Source: JABDCD01 sp964469525 (lineage in GTDB: Bacteria; Pseudomonadota; Alphaproteobacteria; Rickettsiales; SXRF01). Taken from it: DNA of 64,000 bases. The stretch's first letter is position 1. Every line of letters begins with the position of its first letter. The notes under the pieces were generated by a model. That model saw only the letters and a list, made by a program, of their open reading frames with translations. It did not search any database and was not told where the DNA came from. The stretch spans positions 301,184 to 365,183 of the forward strand of contig CAYXYU010000001.1 in NCBI GenBank assembly GCA_964469525.1, given 5' to 3'. Both the position numbers and the translations under genes were made by a program. Of the stretch, positions 36,720 through 46,349 are shown piece by piece.

Positions 36720-37202
36720 CTAAGCCGCTTTCTTGGGGTTTTTGCCTTCTGTCTTATTGTCGATGAAGCTGCCGACGGTATTGATGGCGATCCGGCGGGG
36801 CTTGCTTTCCTCCGGTATCTCGCGCACCAGTTTCAGCGTTAGCAGGCCGTCGGCCAGTTGCGCATCGACTACTCTGACATGATCGGCCAGCGAGAATTTG
36901 CGCTCAAAGCTGCGCGTGGCTATACCCCGGTGCAAGTAGCTTTTACCGGATTTCTCCTCCTTCTCGCTGGTCGAACCCGAAACGGTGAGCGTGTTCTGCT
37001 CCACCGTGATATTGAGTTCATCCTGTTTGAAGCCAGCGACGGCCATGGTGATTTCGTAATCGTCCTCCGACAGCTTGGCAATGTTGTACGGCGGGTACGA
37101 AGCCGCGCGCTCATCCATCTTGAAAGCGCTGTCGATCAGCTGCGACAGATGGTCGAAGCCAACGGTGGACCGGAATAAAGGTGACAAATCGTAAGCGTTC
37201 AT
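36720..37202 (-). CDS. Small heat-shock protein Hsp20
   Basis: 160 residues. ATP-independent chaperone of the IbpA type. Alpha-crystallin core at about 35-130 (PPYNIAKLSEDDYEITMAVA, FKQDELNITVEQNTLTVSGS, YLHRGIATRSFERKFSLAD, VDAQLADGLLTLKL). AGGAGG stands 6 bases ahead of the ATG. In the leader, AACCT and AGGTT can pair (on the plus strand 37206-37227) so that the ribosome site is partly covered, which could act as a weak RNA thermometer; this is inference. Confidence 0.93.
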   Translation of the reverse strand: MNAYDLSPLFRSTVGFDHLSQLIDSAFKMDERAASYPPYNIAKLSEDDYEITMAVAGFKQDELNITVEQNTLTVSGSTSEKEEKSGKSYLHRGIATRSFERKFSLADHVRVVDAQLADGLLTLKLVREIPEESKPRRIAINTVGSFIDNKTEGKNPKKAA

Positions 37203-37295
37203 AATAACCTCCTAATATAGCCAGGTTTGTCTTCGTTCAGCCCGTTATAGCACTGAACAATAAGGATATAGGAAGGTTTTAGAGGATTTCAAGAG

Positions 37296-38090
37296 GTGCA
37301 CTGGACCGATGCCGCCATTGTCCTTTCCACCCGCAAACACGGCGAAACCAGTGCCGTGGTGCGGGTATTTGCGCGCCAACATGGTGTTTCCGCCGGGGTG
37401 GTGCGGGGCATCCAATCGAAGACCAACCGGGGAGTGATTCAGCCGGGGAACATCATCACCGCCACTTGGCAGGCACGGCTGCCCGAGCATCTGGGCACGC
37501 TCAGATGCGAGCTGCTGGAGGCGCATGCGGCGCATCTAATGCAGGATGCAGCGAGGTTGGCGGCGCTTTCCTCCGCCTGTGCCATCGTCGAGTCGGCCCT
37601 CCCCGAACGCCACCCCTACCCCCGCCTCTTTATGGCGCTGAAGGATTTCCTGATACGGCTTCAAGAGGATGAAAACTGGTCGGAAAACTATGTCCGGCTC
37701 GAGCTGGACGTGCTGACCGAGGCCGGGTTTGGGTTGGATTTAAGCGCCTGCGCGGCTACGGGAGTGACGGATAATCTGGTCTATGTGTCGCCCAAATCGG
37801 GGCGGGCCGTTTCCGCGGAGGCAGGCGAGCCGTATAGGGAGAAGCTGTTAAAACTTCCTTCTTTCCTTGTCATTCCCGCGAAAACGGGAATCCATTCATT
37901 AAAAAAAATGGATCATCGGGTTAATCCCGAGAGTGACAGAGTGAGTGTCAACCCCGCAGAAATCCTTGCCGGAATGGAATTAACCGGGTATTTCTTGGCT
38001 TCTTGGCTGCTCGAGCCGCACCGAAAAAAGCTCCCGGCGGCACGTGCGCGGCTGATGGAGATGATCAGGGGAAAGGAAACAGTGATATGA
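37296..38090 (+). CDS. recO: DNA repair protein RecO with a repeat-encoded insert
   Basis: 264 residues from GTG at 37296 (MHWTDAAIVLSTRKHGETSA). RecO loads RecA with RecR at gaps. OB-fold N-terminus, then the helical domain with LELDVLTEAGFGLDLSACAA and VYVSPKSGRAVSAEAGEPY. Residues about 192-214 (VIPAKTGIHSLKKMDHRVNP) are written by a family A repeat of 69 bases, exactly 23 codons. The typical zinc-site cysteines are reduced to the SACAATG stretch. The stop overlaps the next start (ATGA). Confidence 0.93.
   Translation: MHWTDAAIVLSTRKHGETSAVVRVFARQHGVSAGVVRGIQSKTNRGVIQPGNIITATWQARLPEHLGTLRCELLEAHAAHLMQDAARLAALSSACAIVESALPERHPYPRLFMALKDFLIRLQEDENWSENYVRLELDVLTEAGFGLDLSACAATGVTDNLVYVSPKSGRAVSAEAGEPYREKLLKLPSFLVIPAKTGIHSLKKMDHRVNPESDRVSVNPAEILAGMELTGYFLASWLLEPHRKKLPAARARLMEMIRGKETVI
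37869..37937. repeat. Family A element inside recO
   Basis: GTCATTCCCGCGAAAACGGG at the left end, a run of eight A in the middle, a degraded right arm GGTTAATCCCGAGAGTGAC. Length 69, in frame. Confidence 0.85.
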
Positions 38091-38656
38091 AAACGCTGGA
38101 AGAGATTGCCCGCGCGGCGAGTATACTCAATAAAGAACCTGTAGCGGAATGGATGCGTATTAATGGGCCATTGGTGGAGCAGGCGCAAGTAAGAACCGAT
38201 GGGGTGATCAGGATAGAAAACACTGAGCAACAAGGGCATTTTGCGCAGCAATTGATTGAAGCTGAGAATCGGCTTATTGCTACGGCTTGCGTGGTCGCTA
38301 TGAATCCTGCGAGAAGCAGGGATGGATTTGAAATCGAGCCGTTATTGCCGGAGAGAAAAGGTTGGTTTTCACGATCTGAACAACCTGCCGTTATTGACCA
38401 AATGAATAATCCTCCTCGTTATAAAGATGCTGAACTGCGTGCGGCAGCGGCGGCATTCAGCCACGCGGTTAACCGGCAGCTTGAGAGAAAGAAGGTTGGG
38501 GGAAGCACGTTTGAGCTTCCGGACGGAATCCTTGTGGATCCGGCACAATATGTAGTTGATTCGGTAAAAGAGTTGGTTGGGCACGATCAGCAACTCAACC
38601 ACGCGGCACGGGTTGTACGCAACGGTAACGGGCGGGCGGTGAGCGCACGTGGCTAA
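38087..38656 (+). CDS. Uncharacterised protein between recO and parC
   Basis: 189 residues from the ATG at 38087, which overlaps the recO stop (ATGA); its own end overlaps the parC GTG start by 8 bases. So it is embedded in a coupled recO-x-parC unit. Not recognised: starts MKTLEEIARAASILNKEPVA, helical C-terminal half (AELRAAAAAFSHAVNRQLER). It is richer in A/T than recO and parC. No membrane segment. Possibly an acquired gene. Confidence 0.7.
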   Translation: MKTLEEIARAASILNKEPVAEWMRINGPLVEQAQVRTDGVIRIENTEQQGHFAQQLIEAENRLIATACVVAMNPARSRDGFEIEPLLPERKGWFSRSEQPAVIDQMNNPPRYKDAELRAAAAAFSHAVNRQLERKKVGGSTFELPDGILVDPAQYVVDSVKELVGHDQQLNHAARVVRNGNGRAVSARG

Positions 38657-40883
38657 ACCCCAGAAACCCAAGCGCGAAGACGTCATTACCCCCGTCTCCT
38701 TCCGGACGACGCTGGAGGAGAAGTACCTCGCTTACGCGCTTTCCACCATCACGGCGCGGTCGCTGCCCGATGTGCGTGACGGGCTGAAACCGGTTCACCG
38801 CCGGCTGCTTTATGCCATGTTGCAGCTTCGCCTCGATCCCAAGTCGGGCTTTAAAAAATGCGCGCGCGTGGTGGGTGATGTGATCGGTAAATACCATCCG
38901 CACGGCGACGTGGCGGTGTATGAGGCGATGGTGCGCCTGGCGCAGACATTTGCCGTGCGCTACACGCTCGTTGAAGGCCAGGGCAATTTCGGCTCGGTCG
39001 ACGGCGACAACGCGGCGGCCATGCGTTACACCGAGGCACGCCTGACTGACGTAGCGATGGCGCTGCTTGACGGCATTGACGAAGATACGGTTAATTTCCG
39101 CCCGACTTATGACGGCTCGGAGGATGAGCCGGTGGTGCTGCCCGCCGCTTTTCCAAACCTACTTGCCAACGGCTCGGAAGGCATCGCCGTCGGCATGGCG
39201 ACTTCCATTCCGCCGCACAATGTCGGCGAAATCTGCGACGCTGCGCTGTACCTAATCGAAAAGCCGGATTGCACGGTTCGCAACCTGGTGACGCGCATGC
39301 CTGGCCCGGACTTCCCAACCGGCGGCGTCATCGTCGAGCCGAAAGAAAATATTCTGAGCGCCTATGAGACCGGCCGCGGCGCCATCCGCATGCGCGCGAC
39401 TTGGGAGAAAGAAGAATTGAGTCACGGCATGTACCAGCTGGTAGTGACGGAAATCCCCTACCAGGTGGCCAAGTCGAAGCTGATCGAGCGCATCGCCGAA
39501 CTGTTCAAGGAAAAGAAGCTCCCGCTTCTGGGCAATATCCGTGACGAATCGGCGGAGGAGATCCGCATCGTGCTGGAGCCTAAAAGCCGCGCGGTCGACC
39601 CGGTGATGCTGATGGAATCGCTGTTTAAGACAACCGACCTGGAGTCGCGCTTCAACATGAATCTCAACGTATTGAACGCCGAAGGCGCACCGCAGGTGAT
39701 GAACCTGAAGGATATATTGCAGGCATTTCTCGCGCACCGCATGGAGGTGTTGGAGCGGCGCACGAAGTTTCGGCTGGATAAAATCGCGCACCGGCTGGAG
39801 GTACTGGGCGGGCTGCTGATCGCTTATCTCAATCTCGATGAGGTGATCCGCATCATCCGCACTGAGGACGAACCGAAACCGGTGATGATGAAGAGATGGA
39901 AGCTGACCGACATCCAGGCCGAGGCTATCCTGAATACGCGCCTGCGCTCCTTGCGTAAGCTGGAGGAAATGCAAATCAAGAGCGAGAACGACGCACTGCT
40001 TAAGGAGCAGAAGGAGCTGAACGCCCTGCTCAAGTCGGAGGAAAAACGTTGGCAGAAGATCGGCAACGAAATCATGGACATCAAGCAGCGCTTCGGGGGT
40101 AAGACGCCGCAGGGCCGTCGCCGCACGCAATTCGCCGAGGCGCCAGTCGCCAGCCAGGTGCTCGATATCGAGGCTTTTGTCGAGAAGGAACCGATCACCA
40201 TCTTCTGCTCGAAGATGGGTTGGATTCGCGCTGTGAAAGGCCATTCGATCGAGGCCGACGAGATTAAATACAAGGAAGGTGACGAAGGCCGCTTCCAGCT
40301 GATGGCGCAGACTACCGACAAGCTGCTGTTGTTCGCTACTGACGGGCGCTTCTACACCATCTCCTGCGATCGTATCCCCCGCGGCAAGGGTCAAGGCGAG
40401 CCGGTGCGGCTGATGATCGACCTGGCACCGGAAGAAGATATTGTTGCCATCAGTATATACACGGAAGGCGTTAAGTGGCTGGTCGCTTCCACGGCGGGCA
40501 AGGGTTTCGTCGTCGAAGCAAGCGAAGTGCTGGCGCAGACGCGGCAGGGCAAGCAGATACTAAATCCGCCGCCGGGCCATAAGGCAGCCATCTGCTACCC
40601 CGTCTCGGGTGACCATGTGGCCGTCATCGGAGAAAACCGCAAGATGCTGCTCTTCCCGCTCAGCCAGGTGCCAATGATGAAAAAGGGCCAGGGCGTTACC
40701 CTGCAGAAATACAAGGACGGCAAGCTCTCCGACCTGCAGGTATTCAATTTAAGCGAAGGCCTGACCTGGCAGGTGGGCGGGAAAGTACGCGTCGAGAGAG
40801 ACCTCAAAGCTTGGCTCGGTAACCGTGCGGATGCCGGTCGCCTGCCACCGGCGGGTTTCCCGAGGACGAATAAGTTTTCGTGA
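38649..40883 (+). CDS. parC: DNA topoisomerase IV subunit A
   Basis: 744 residues from GTG at 38649. Decatenates daughter chromosomes with Par[21 protein letters not shown], the catalytic Tyr in [12 protein letters not shown], and C-terminal beta-pinwheel repeats. The quinolone-determining segment reads [15 protein letters not shown], with Val where E. coli ParC has Ser80. GTG overlaps the upstream gene. No terminator is evident before the convergent gene at 40959. Confidence 0.96.
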   Translation: MAKPQKPKREDVITPVSFRTTLEEKYLAYALSTITARSLPDVRDGLKPVHRRLLYAMLQLRLDPKSGFKKCARVVGDVIGKYHPHGDVAVYEAMVRLAQTFAVRYTLVEGQGNFGSVDGDNAAAMRYTEARLTDVAMALLDGIDEDTVNFRPTYDGSEDEPVVLPAAFPNLLANGSEGIAVGMATSIPPHNVGEICDAALYLIEKPDCTVRNLVTRMPGPDFPTGGVIVEPKENILSAYETGRGAIRMRATWEKEELSHGMYQLVVTEIPYQVAKSKLIERIAELFKEKKLPLLGNIRDESAEEIRIVLEPKSRAVDPVMLMESLFKTTDLESRFNMNLNVLNAEGAPQVMNLKDILQAFLAHRMEVLERRTKFRLDKIAHRLEVLGGLLIAYLNLDEVIRIIRTEDEPKPVMMKRWKLTDIQAEAILNTRLRSLRKLEEMQIKSENDALLKEQKELNALLKSEEKRWQKIGNEIMDIKQRFGGKTPQGRRRTQFAEAPVASQVLDIEAFVEKEPITIFCSKMGWIRAVKGHSIEADEIKYKEGDEGRFQLMAQTTDKLLLFATDGRFYTISCDRIPRGKGQGEPVRLMIDLAPEEDIVAISIYTEGVKWLVASTAGKGFVVEASEVLAQTRQGKQILNPPPGHKAAICYPVSGDHVAVIGENRKMLLFPLSQVPMMKKGQGVTLQKYKDGKLSDLQVFNLSEGLTWQVGGKVRVERDLKAWLGNRADAGRLPPAGFPRTNKFS

Positions 40884-40958
40884 TCTATCCCCGTACGTGT
40901 TGAGGGCGGTAATTATTCATTTTGGGTGTAATCGACCAGACCACGCAACAAGTACGGG

Positions 40959-43106
40959 TTAAGCCACATCCTTTTGTGCGTCGAGAATCTTCTTTATCCA
41001 AGCCTTGCCGTGGTGGTTCTCGACATAGTTTATCAGCGAGATAACCACCCGCTTGTCGAAGGCCTTGTCGGCCTGGTCGAGGAGCTGCTGAGTAGCGGCA
41101 TCGATCGGCATGGCGTTGCGCCAGGACCGGGGACTGATCATGCCGATGAAGGCGTTGGCCACAGCGATGATGCGGGCGGATATCAGGATGTCTTCGCCTT
41201 CCAGGCCCAGCGGGCCGCTGCCGTCCCACTTCTCCTGCCATTGGCGTAGCGTTTCGGCCACCGGACCCTCGAAACTGATGCCGGCCAGGATATCGGAGGC
41301 GGCGTTCATCGAGTCGCGGATGGCGCGTTTCTCGTCGGCGCTTAGTTTTTCACTCTTGGTCAACAGCTCGGCGGGCACTACAATCTTGCCGATATTCATC
41401 AAGCTGCCGGCGGTATGCGTGGTCTCCACCGTCACGTTGTCCAACTCCATATCGAGCGCCACTTCATATGCAATATGTGACACTAGCTGCGAATGATTGG
41501 CGGCGAACGGGTCGCGCTTGTCGACCAGCCGCACCAGCGTTTCGACCAACTGGCGGTGGGTCTGCAGCCGTCCTTCCCGCTCGCGCACAGCCTCGGTGAT
41601 ATTCTGCTCCACCACCAGCACGCCGGGCGTCGGGTCGGGCAGCGTCACCACCGGGATATGCTCCAGCGGCACATAGGCGCTGCGGATGACGCGCTCTTTG
41701 CCGTCATGCGGCTGGCGGCGCACGTCGAAGAATACCTGACGCTGCTTCTGCGCTTTGGCGCACCACTCTCCTATATGGGTGGCATTGGCAGCCCCGCGTA
41801 CGTCAGCCAGCTTCTTCCCCGTCATGCTGTCCAGGGACATGTGCGCCTCGGCGGCGGACTGGCCGTTGGCGAAATGAATGGTCAGCTTGCTATCCACGAT
41901 ATAGACCGATTCGGGTTGGTTGTCGGCCACCACGCGCAGCAGGCGCTCCTGCGCCACTGCCTGCGCCGCCAGGTGCCGGAAGTAGCTCGACATCAGCATG
42001 GCGCGTTTGGAGTGCGCCAGCCACCAGATGGCAATAATGATAAGGACGATGATGGCAATGATAAGAAAGAAGAATACCGCCATGCTGGCGCGGCGCTGGC
42101 TGCTTTGCGACAGCGCTTCCTGCCGGTCAATCTTGACCACCAGGGACCAGGGTGTGCCGGAAATGGGGCGGGAAGTGGCGAGTACGGCCTTGCCGCGGTA
42201 ATCGCTCAGATCGGACACGAAATCGCCCGTATTCTCCACGAGAGCCGCCGTTGCCAGCGTCTCCGGGTCGAAAGCGGTTTCCTTGGCCAGTGCTGCTGAG
42301 CCATCCTGCAGCGGCGAAAGATATTCCAGCTTGTCCAGCTGGCGCCGCACCAGCAGCGCCTCCAATGTCTGCTCCGTCGTGCCCGGATGCTTCAGCAGCC
42401 GGAACAAGTTTGTGTCTACTGTCTTGATGCCAATCACCCAGCCGATCTGCGAATTGCCGCTGCGATCGCCCTGGATGGAAAATACCGGCACGATGAAGCC
42501 GATGACCGGCTCACCGCTCTGGTCCCGCCGTATGTCGACCAGCGTCTCCTTTGCCTTCGGGGCTTGCCGGATTCTTTCCAGCATTATACTGCGCGTAGCC
42601 GGCTGCATCACCGTGGAGACGACGATTTCGCCCCTGCTGTTGACGATGGCCAGCCCGCTCTTGCTTTCCGGCTGCACATTGGCGGGGATGGTGGCGACGC
42701 TGCTTCCAGGCGCGAAGCCGGAACGCTGCGCGGTAAAGACCAGCAGATTGCGCAGGTAGGATTTCTGCCCTGGCTCGCTGTCCGGCCCCCTGCCCGCCTG
42801 GTCTGGTCCCTTCATCATCTGCAGCTCGGTCATGTACAGCTGCAGCGAGGGATTATCGGCAAGCGTGCGCAGTTCCTTGAAATGGTTCCCCACCCAGTGC
42901 CCGACGTCAGCGGCGCGGCTTTCGGCGATCAGGTTCAGTTTTTCCTGCCAGCCGCGCATGTCGCGTTCGAGATCGATAGTGGTGTAGCGGGAGATCAGCC
43001 AGAAACCGGTCAGAATGATGGCTGCCACCAGCAGGCCGATGCCATATAGGCGAGGAGCAAAATTGGGCGCTGCGGGCGGCTCGGCGGACTGGAGTCGGCT
43101 GGCCAT
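40959..43106 (-). CDS. Membrane sensor with PAS and degenerate HD-GYP domain
   Basis: 715 residues. Membrane segments at about 20-40 and 335-360 frame a large periplasmic dCache-like sensor; a PAS domain follows (AQERLLRVVADNQPESVYIV); the last 200 residues are HD-GYP-like. The HD motif is lost: TTHTAGSLMNIGKIVVP stands where LLHDIGKIGVP is expected, and the GYP motif reads EKWDGSGPLGLEGEDI in place of DGSGYP. Active HD-GYP enzymes hydrolyse cyclic-di-GMP; this one probably does not and may be a binding or signalling protein. AAGGAG precedes the start. Confidence 0.85.
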   Translation of the reverse strand: MASRLQSAEPPAAPNFAPRLYGIGLLVAAIILTGFWLISRYTTIDLERDMRGWQEKLNLIAESRAADVGHWVGNHFKELRTLADNPSLQLYMTELQMMKGPDQAGRGPDSEPGQKSYLRNLLVFTAQRSGFAPGSSVATIPANVQPESKSGLAIVNSRGEIVVSTVMQPATRSIMLERIRQAPKAKETLVDIRRDQSGEPVIGFIVPVFSIQGDRSGNSQIGWVIGIKTVDTNLFRLLKHPGTTEQTLEALLVRRQLDKLEYLSPLQDGSAALAKETAFDPETLATAALVENTGDFVSDLSDYRGKAVLATSRPISGTPWSLVVKIDRQEALSQSSQRRASMAVFFFLIIAIIVLIIIAIWWLAHSKRAMLMSSYFRHLAAQAVAQERLLRVVADNQPESVYIVDSKLTIHFANGQSAAEAHMSLDSMTGKKLADVRGAANATHIGEWCAKAQKQRQVFFDVRRQPHDGKERVIRSAYVPLEHIPVVTLPDPTPGVLVVEQNITEAVREREGRLQTHRQLVETLVRLVDKRDPFAANHSQLVSHIAYEVALDMELDNVTVETTHTAGSLMNIGKIVVPAELLTKSEKLSADEKRAIRDSMNAASDILAGISFEGPVAETLRQWQEKWDGSGPLGLEGEDILISARIIAVANAFIGMISPRSWRNAMPIDAATQQLLDQADKAFDKRVVISLINYVENHHGKAWIKKILDAQKDVA

Positions 43107-43169
43107 GTTTTTCTCCTTATATATAGGCCCTAAGATGTAACAAAAATTGGGGCGACTGCAATAGCAATG

Positions 43170-43826
43170 TCACTTGGGATAATAGGCCCACCATGCTTCC
43201 TCGTTGATACCGTAGATGGGTCGGTAGTGGTATATCTTCATTGCGGGCAGCACCTGCTTACTCTGGTTGTCGAGGATCAGCATCTCCCCCTCGTTATAGA
43301 TGCCGAGAATGGCATGGATGATGCCGCCGAGATTTAAATCCTGCACGATGATAATGCGCAGCTTCTCCGCCGGGACACCGAGGGCGCGCAGCGAATAATA
43401 TTTGCTGATGGCGTAATCCTCGCAGTCGCCGCTGATTTCCATGAACTCGTACGGAGTTGCCCAGAAATCCTCCAAGCCCCAGTTGATGAAGTCTTCTATA
43501 TAGGGATGCTCGTTGCTCCACTGGTTGATCAGGTCCACCTGGCGGCGTTGCGGTTTATCATGCAGCGTTTCCAGCCAGGCTTTCCATTCACCAATCGAAC
43601 AGGGGTGAAAGCGGTTTTTTCCGCATTCGCTGTCGGGGATGGTTTTTGCGTCGTCGTAGCGGGTGATCATGCCGGTCCATTTCGGAAACGGTTTCAGGTT
43701 AGGTGATTCTGATTCCGTCATGTCGAAGTAGGAAGTACGCGTGGCCAGGGCGGAGAAGGAAATCGTGCTCGCAGATAATAATACGGCGAACGCCAGCAAA
43801 AAAAGAAACCTGTAGTGCCACAACAT
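43170..43826 (-). CDS. Bacterial transglutaminase-like cysteine peptidase (LapG-like)
   Basis: 218 residues with the ATG at 43826, chosen because it exposes a signal anchor (MLWHYRFLFLLAFAVLLSAS); the frame runs up to 43919. Catalytic triad candidates are Cys in SGDCEDYAISKYYSLRALG, His in GGIIHAILGIYN and Asp in MLILDNQSKQ. LapG-type peptidases trim surface adhesins under cyclic-di-GMP control, which gives meaning to the neighbouring HD-GYP-like sensor 63 bases downstream. No LapD or adhesin gene is in view. Confidence 0.87.
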   Translation of the reverse strand: MLWHYRFLFLLAFAVLLSASTISFSALATRTSYFDMTESESPNLKPFPKWTGMITRYDDAKTIPDSECGKNRFHPCSIGEWKAWLETLHDKPQRRQVDLINQWSNEHPYIEDFINWGLEDFWATPYEFMEISGDCEDYAISKYYSLRALGVPAEKLRIIIVQDLNLGGIIHAILGIYNEGEMLILDNQSKQVLPAMKIYHYRPIYGINEEAWWAYYPK

Positions 43827-44206
43827 ATGATGCAAAGCGTAACGTGCTTTTTTAAATTCGCAACGACATCGTGTATGAAGCGTGGTTTTTATATCACAGT
43901 CGGAATGAAACGCCAGCACGTGAAAAAAATTTTGCGTGGGAATTGCATTGCATTTTATCTACTCTCATAGGAAGCATCTCGCGCTTCTCAAAACGTTGCA
44001 ATCAAGACTCAGCAAGACTTTCCGCTCGCCAACATTCATACCGGATGCGTTATGAATTGGTATAGCTGTACCATGCAAGCTCCGAGGAAAGAGCCATATT
44101 GCTTTTAGCATTAACAAAAAATTTATCATTTAGAGGTTATAACGAGTAACGATATTCATTCACGTGGTGTGGATGCATATCGTAAAACCAAAATGGAGTA
44201 ATGGTT
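43827..44206. other. 380-base gap, no gene seen
   Basis: AT-rich spacer between divergent genes. It should hold promoters for both. I see no hairpin of note and no credible coding frame. Confidence 0.5.
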
Positions 44207-44428
44207 ATGGTTAAGAAGAAAGCGAAGAAGAAGACTGCTAAGAAGAAGACGACCGCCAAGAAGAAGAAGGCGAAGAAGCGGAAACCTGCGAAACGCAAGG
44301 TTGCCAAAAAGTCTTCTGCCAAGAGGAAGACCGCTAAGAGAAAATCGGTTCGCTCTTCCCGTCCTAAGGCTCGCGCCGGTCTGATGGCCCGTGCCGGTGG
44401 CCGGAAGGTGACCCCGATCCGTCTCTAA
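44207..44428 (+). CDS. Histone-H1-like Lys-rich protein
   Basis: 73 residues from the ATG at 44207, placed 8 bases after GGAG (an ATG at 44201 is too close). About half the residues are Lys or Arg, with repeats of KKAKKKTAKKK type and a terminal MARAGGRKVTPIRL. Such proteins resemble eukaryotic histone H1 tails and bind DNA. The repeats at base level (AAGAAGAAG) suggest slippage. Strong terminator downstream. Confidence 0.8.
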   Translation: MVKKKAKKKTAKKKTTAKKKKAKKRKPAKRKVAKKSSAKRKTAKRKSVRSSRPKARAGLMARAGGRKVTPIRL

Positions 44429-44466
44429 GCCGGATCCTCACTAGTCAATAGCTATTGGCTAAAAAT

Positions 44467-44498
44467 AAGGGCCCCTTGACTCTAAGGGGCCCTTTTTT
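44467..44498. terminator. Bidirectional terminator
   Basis: AAGGGCCCCTT-GACTCT-AAGGGGCCCTT followed by T-rich sequence, between convergent genes. It touches the stop of the sulfotransferase gene. Confidence 0.9.
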
Positions 44499-45324
44499 AT
44501 TTCACCTCATAGAATTCGCGATAGTGATGCCCTACGCGCTTCAGCATGTTGCGAATGGCATCGGTATCGGCGGCATAAAAGCGGTTGTCACGCTTTTTGA
44601 TGACGTCTGGCGACAATGCGGGCGAACGCTCGGTCAGCGGGACAAGCAGGCCGGGATTATCGGTCAGATCCTCATAACGAAGAATATGGATATGCTGCCG
44701 CAATGCATGCAGCCTTTTGCATACAAGGTCATACATGCGCACCTGCTTTTCCAGCATATTCATTTTCGCAGAAGTTACTTCCGCCATTTGCCGCCAGTAA
44801 AGCATTGCGCCAGGCATCTGCCCGGTCTTTAGGGGAATGGGAACATTATTCCATGACGCGATGACGCCTACCGGATTGCGAATAATGGCAATGATTCGGA
44901 ATGCTCCGATATCGACCAGTTGCGGCAGCGCACCCAGGTACAGCCCGTTATGCTTGACGGCCAGCAAAAAGTCTTTCTCCAGCCCTGGGCGGGTGAACGG
45001 TACGAGGTCAAAGTTTTTTCCCAAACGCGGTTCGTCGCTGTTCATGCGGTAATAGTTGGTGACCGCTTCACCTTCCGGGCTGCGGCGTTCGGGAATGGGA
45101 GTACCGGTCAGCAGCTTGCGGCGGATGTCGGCGAAGTCGCCGACCAGCCAGCGGGAAAAATCACGTGCCTTCGAGGTCGACTGATTGCGGTTTGCCCAGT
45201 TATACTGCCATTTCGGCTCATTGAGCGCTACCGCCTGCGGCATGCTGTCGACCAGCGCGGTAAGCAGCGTGGTACCGGAGCGTGGAATGCCGGTGAGGAG
45301 AAGATTGCGCGAGGCGTCAGCCAT
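44497..45324 (-). CDS. Sulfotransferase-family protein
   Basis: 275 residues. Transfers sulfuryl groups from PAPS. 5'-phosphosulfate loop LLLTGIPRSGTTLLTALVD near the N-terminus and 3'-phosphate motif AIIRNPVGVIASWNNVP near residue 150. Soluble. It overlaps the glycosyltransferase upstream by 8 bases, so the two likely modify the same surface glycan. Acceptor unknown. Confidence 0.88.
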   Translation of the reverse strand: MADASRNLLLTGIPRSGTTLLTALVDSMPQAVALNEPKWQYNWANRNQSTSKARDFSRWLVGDFADIRRKLLTGTPIPERRSPEGEAVTNYYRMNSDEPRLGKNFDLVPFTRPGLEKDFLLAVKHNGLYLGALPQLVDIGAFRIIAIIRNPVGVIASWNNVPIPLKTGQMPGAMLYWRQMAEVTSAKMNMLEKQVRMYDLVCKRLHALRQHIHILRYEDLTDNPGLLVPLTERSPALSPDVIKKRDNRFYAADTDAIRNMLKRVGHHYREFYEVK

Positions 45325-46258
45325 AGGAGGGCTCGCAGCGTAGGAATTCGGACAGCGTGTTCAGCCAAGCTTCCTTGAAGGGAGTATAGCCGTAATGCTG
45401 CGCGGTGGCCAACCCGCCTTCGACACAGCGCATTGCCAAGCTGTGGTCGCTCAGGGCATTGTGGAGGATGTCGGCAAGCGGCCGCAGATTACGGATCGAG
45501 CCGACCAAGCAGTTCTTTCCGTTCTGCATGTAATCCACCCCGGCCAGACCATCGGTGCCGGTGACCATGCTGCCCATGGCCATCGCTTCCAGTGGCACCA
45601 GCCCGAATCCCTCGGCCAGCGACAGGTTGATGAAATAGCGCACCGTGCCAATGGTTTTCAGGAACCGGCGATGCGGCATACCGCGTCCCTGCAGCAGCCG
45701 GGAGCGGATATGCGGAGTTTCATTTTTAAGAATGATATCCACTGCCTGCAAGAGCTGCTTATGTTCTGGCGTGTTATTCTTTACATAGATGAGCGCGGAG
45801 CCGGCCGGTCGTTCATCCCACGGCATTGCTGGCGGCATGCTGTCCAAATCGATAAAAGGGGGAATAACCGATGCCGGGATGTTATATACCCCCTGCAGGA
45901 AGCGTTGCACCACCGAACTTACCGCCACATACAGGTCGCAATGGGCGTCCAGGAACGCAAAAGTGCGGAAATCCTGCACATACATGATTTTCCGTCCTGG
46001 CAGGCGCAGCCCGAACAGGAAGCGCGAGAAAGACGGGTTGACGACCAGCAGATCCTCCTGTCCGATCATATTCTCCATCTGCCTGATGGTGACGGCCTGC
46101 GGTTTGATGTCGTAGGTGAAGACGAGTTTTGTCGTTTTCTGCGTGGCAACGGTATAGAGATCATAGCCGAAATGCAGATGCAGCAGGCGCCCCAGATGAT
46201 AGGCCATATAGGCCCCTCCCATGGGCAGTGTTGCTCCTACGACGAATACATTCGGCAT
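45317..46258 (-). CDS. Group 1-like glycosyltransferase
   Basis: 313 residues from the ATG at 46258 (MPNVFVVGATLPMGGAYMAY); the frame runs back to 46309 but that part is repeat sequence. GT-B fold: N-terminal Rossmann, then YFINLSLAEGFGLVPLEAMA with the EGFGLxxLE donor site and GTDGLAGVDYMQNGKNCLV. Pairs with the downstream sulfotransferase. Sugar and acceptor unknown. Confidence 0.87.
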   Translation of the reverse strand: MPNVFVVGATLPMGGAYMAYHLGRLLHLHFGYDLYTVATQKTTKLVFTYDIKPQAVTIRQMENMIGQEDLLVVNPSFSRFLFGLRLPGRKIMYVQDFRTFAFLDAHCDLYVAVSSVVQRFLQGVYNIPASVIPPFIDLDSMPPAMPWDERPAGSALIYVKNNTPEHKQLLQAVDIILKNETPHIRSRLLQGRGMPHRRFLKTIGTVRYFINLSLAEGFGLVPLEAMAMGSMVTGTDGLAGVDYMQNGKNCLVGSIRNLRPLADILHNALSDHSLAMRCVEGGLATAQHYGYTPFKEAWLNTLSEFLRCEPSYG

Positions 46259-46268
46259 GATAGTCCTT

Positions 46269-46337
46269 GTCATCCCCGGCATTAAAGCCGAGGACCCATT
46301 ATTGAGCAATGGATGCCCGGGTCAAGCCCGGGCATGA
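46269..46337. repeat. Family A element, intergenic
   Basis: GTCATCCCCGGCATTAAAGC and CCCGGGTCAAGCCCGGGCAT arms around CCATTATTGAGCAATGG. It lies between pnp and the glycosyltransferase and may act as the operon's 3' stem. Confidence 0.85.
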
Positions 46338-46349
46338 CACTATAAGAAA

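Noticed and set aside
39252..40394. 380-codon minus-strand frame opposite parC
   Set aside because: Lies wholly inside parC; composition is the usual complement of GC-rich coding DNA.
40959..43106. Active HD-GYP phosphodiesterase
   Set aside because: Both the HD pair and the GYP motif are replaced, so the active-enzyme label is not supported.
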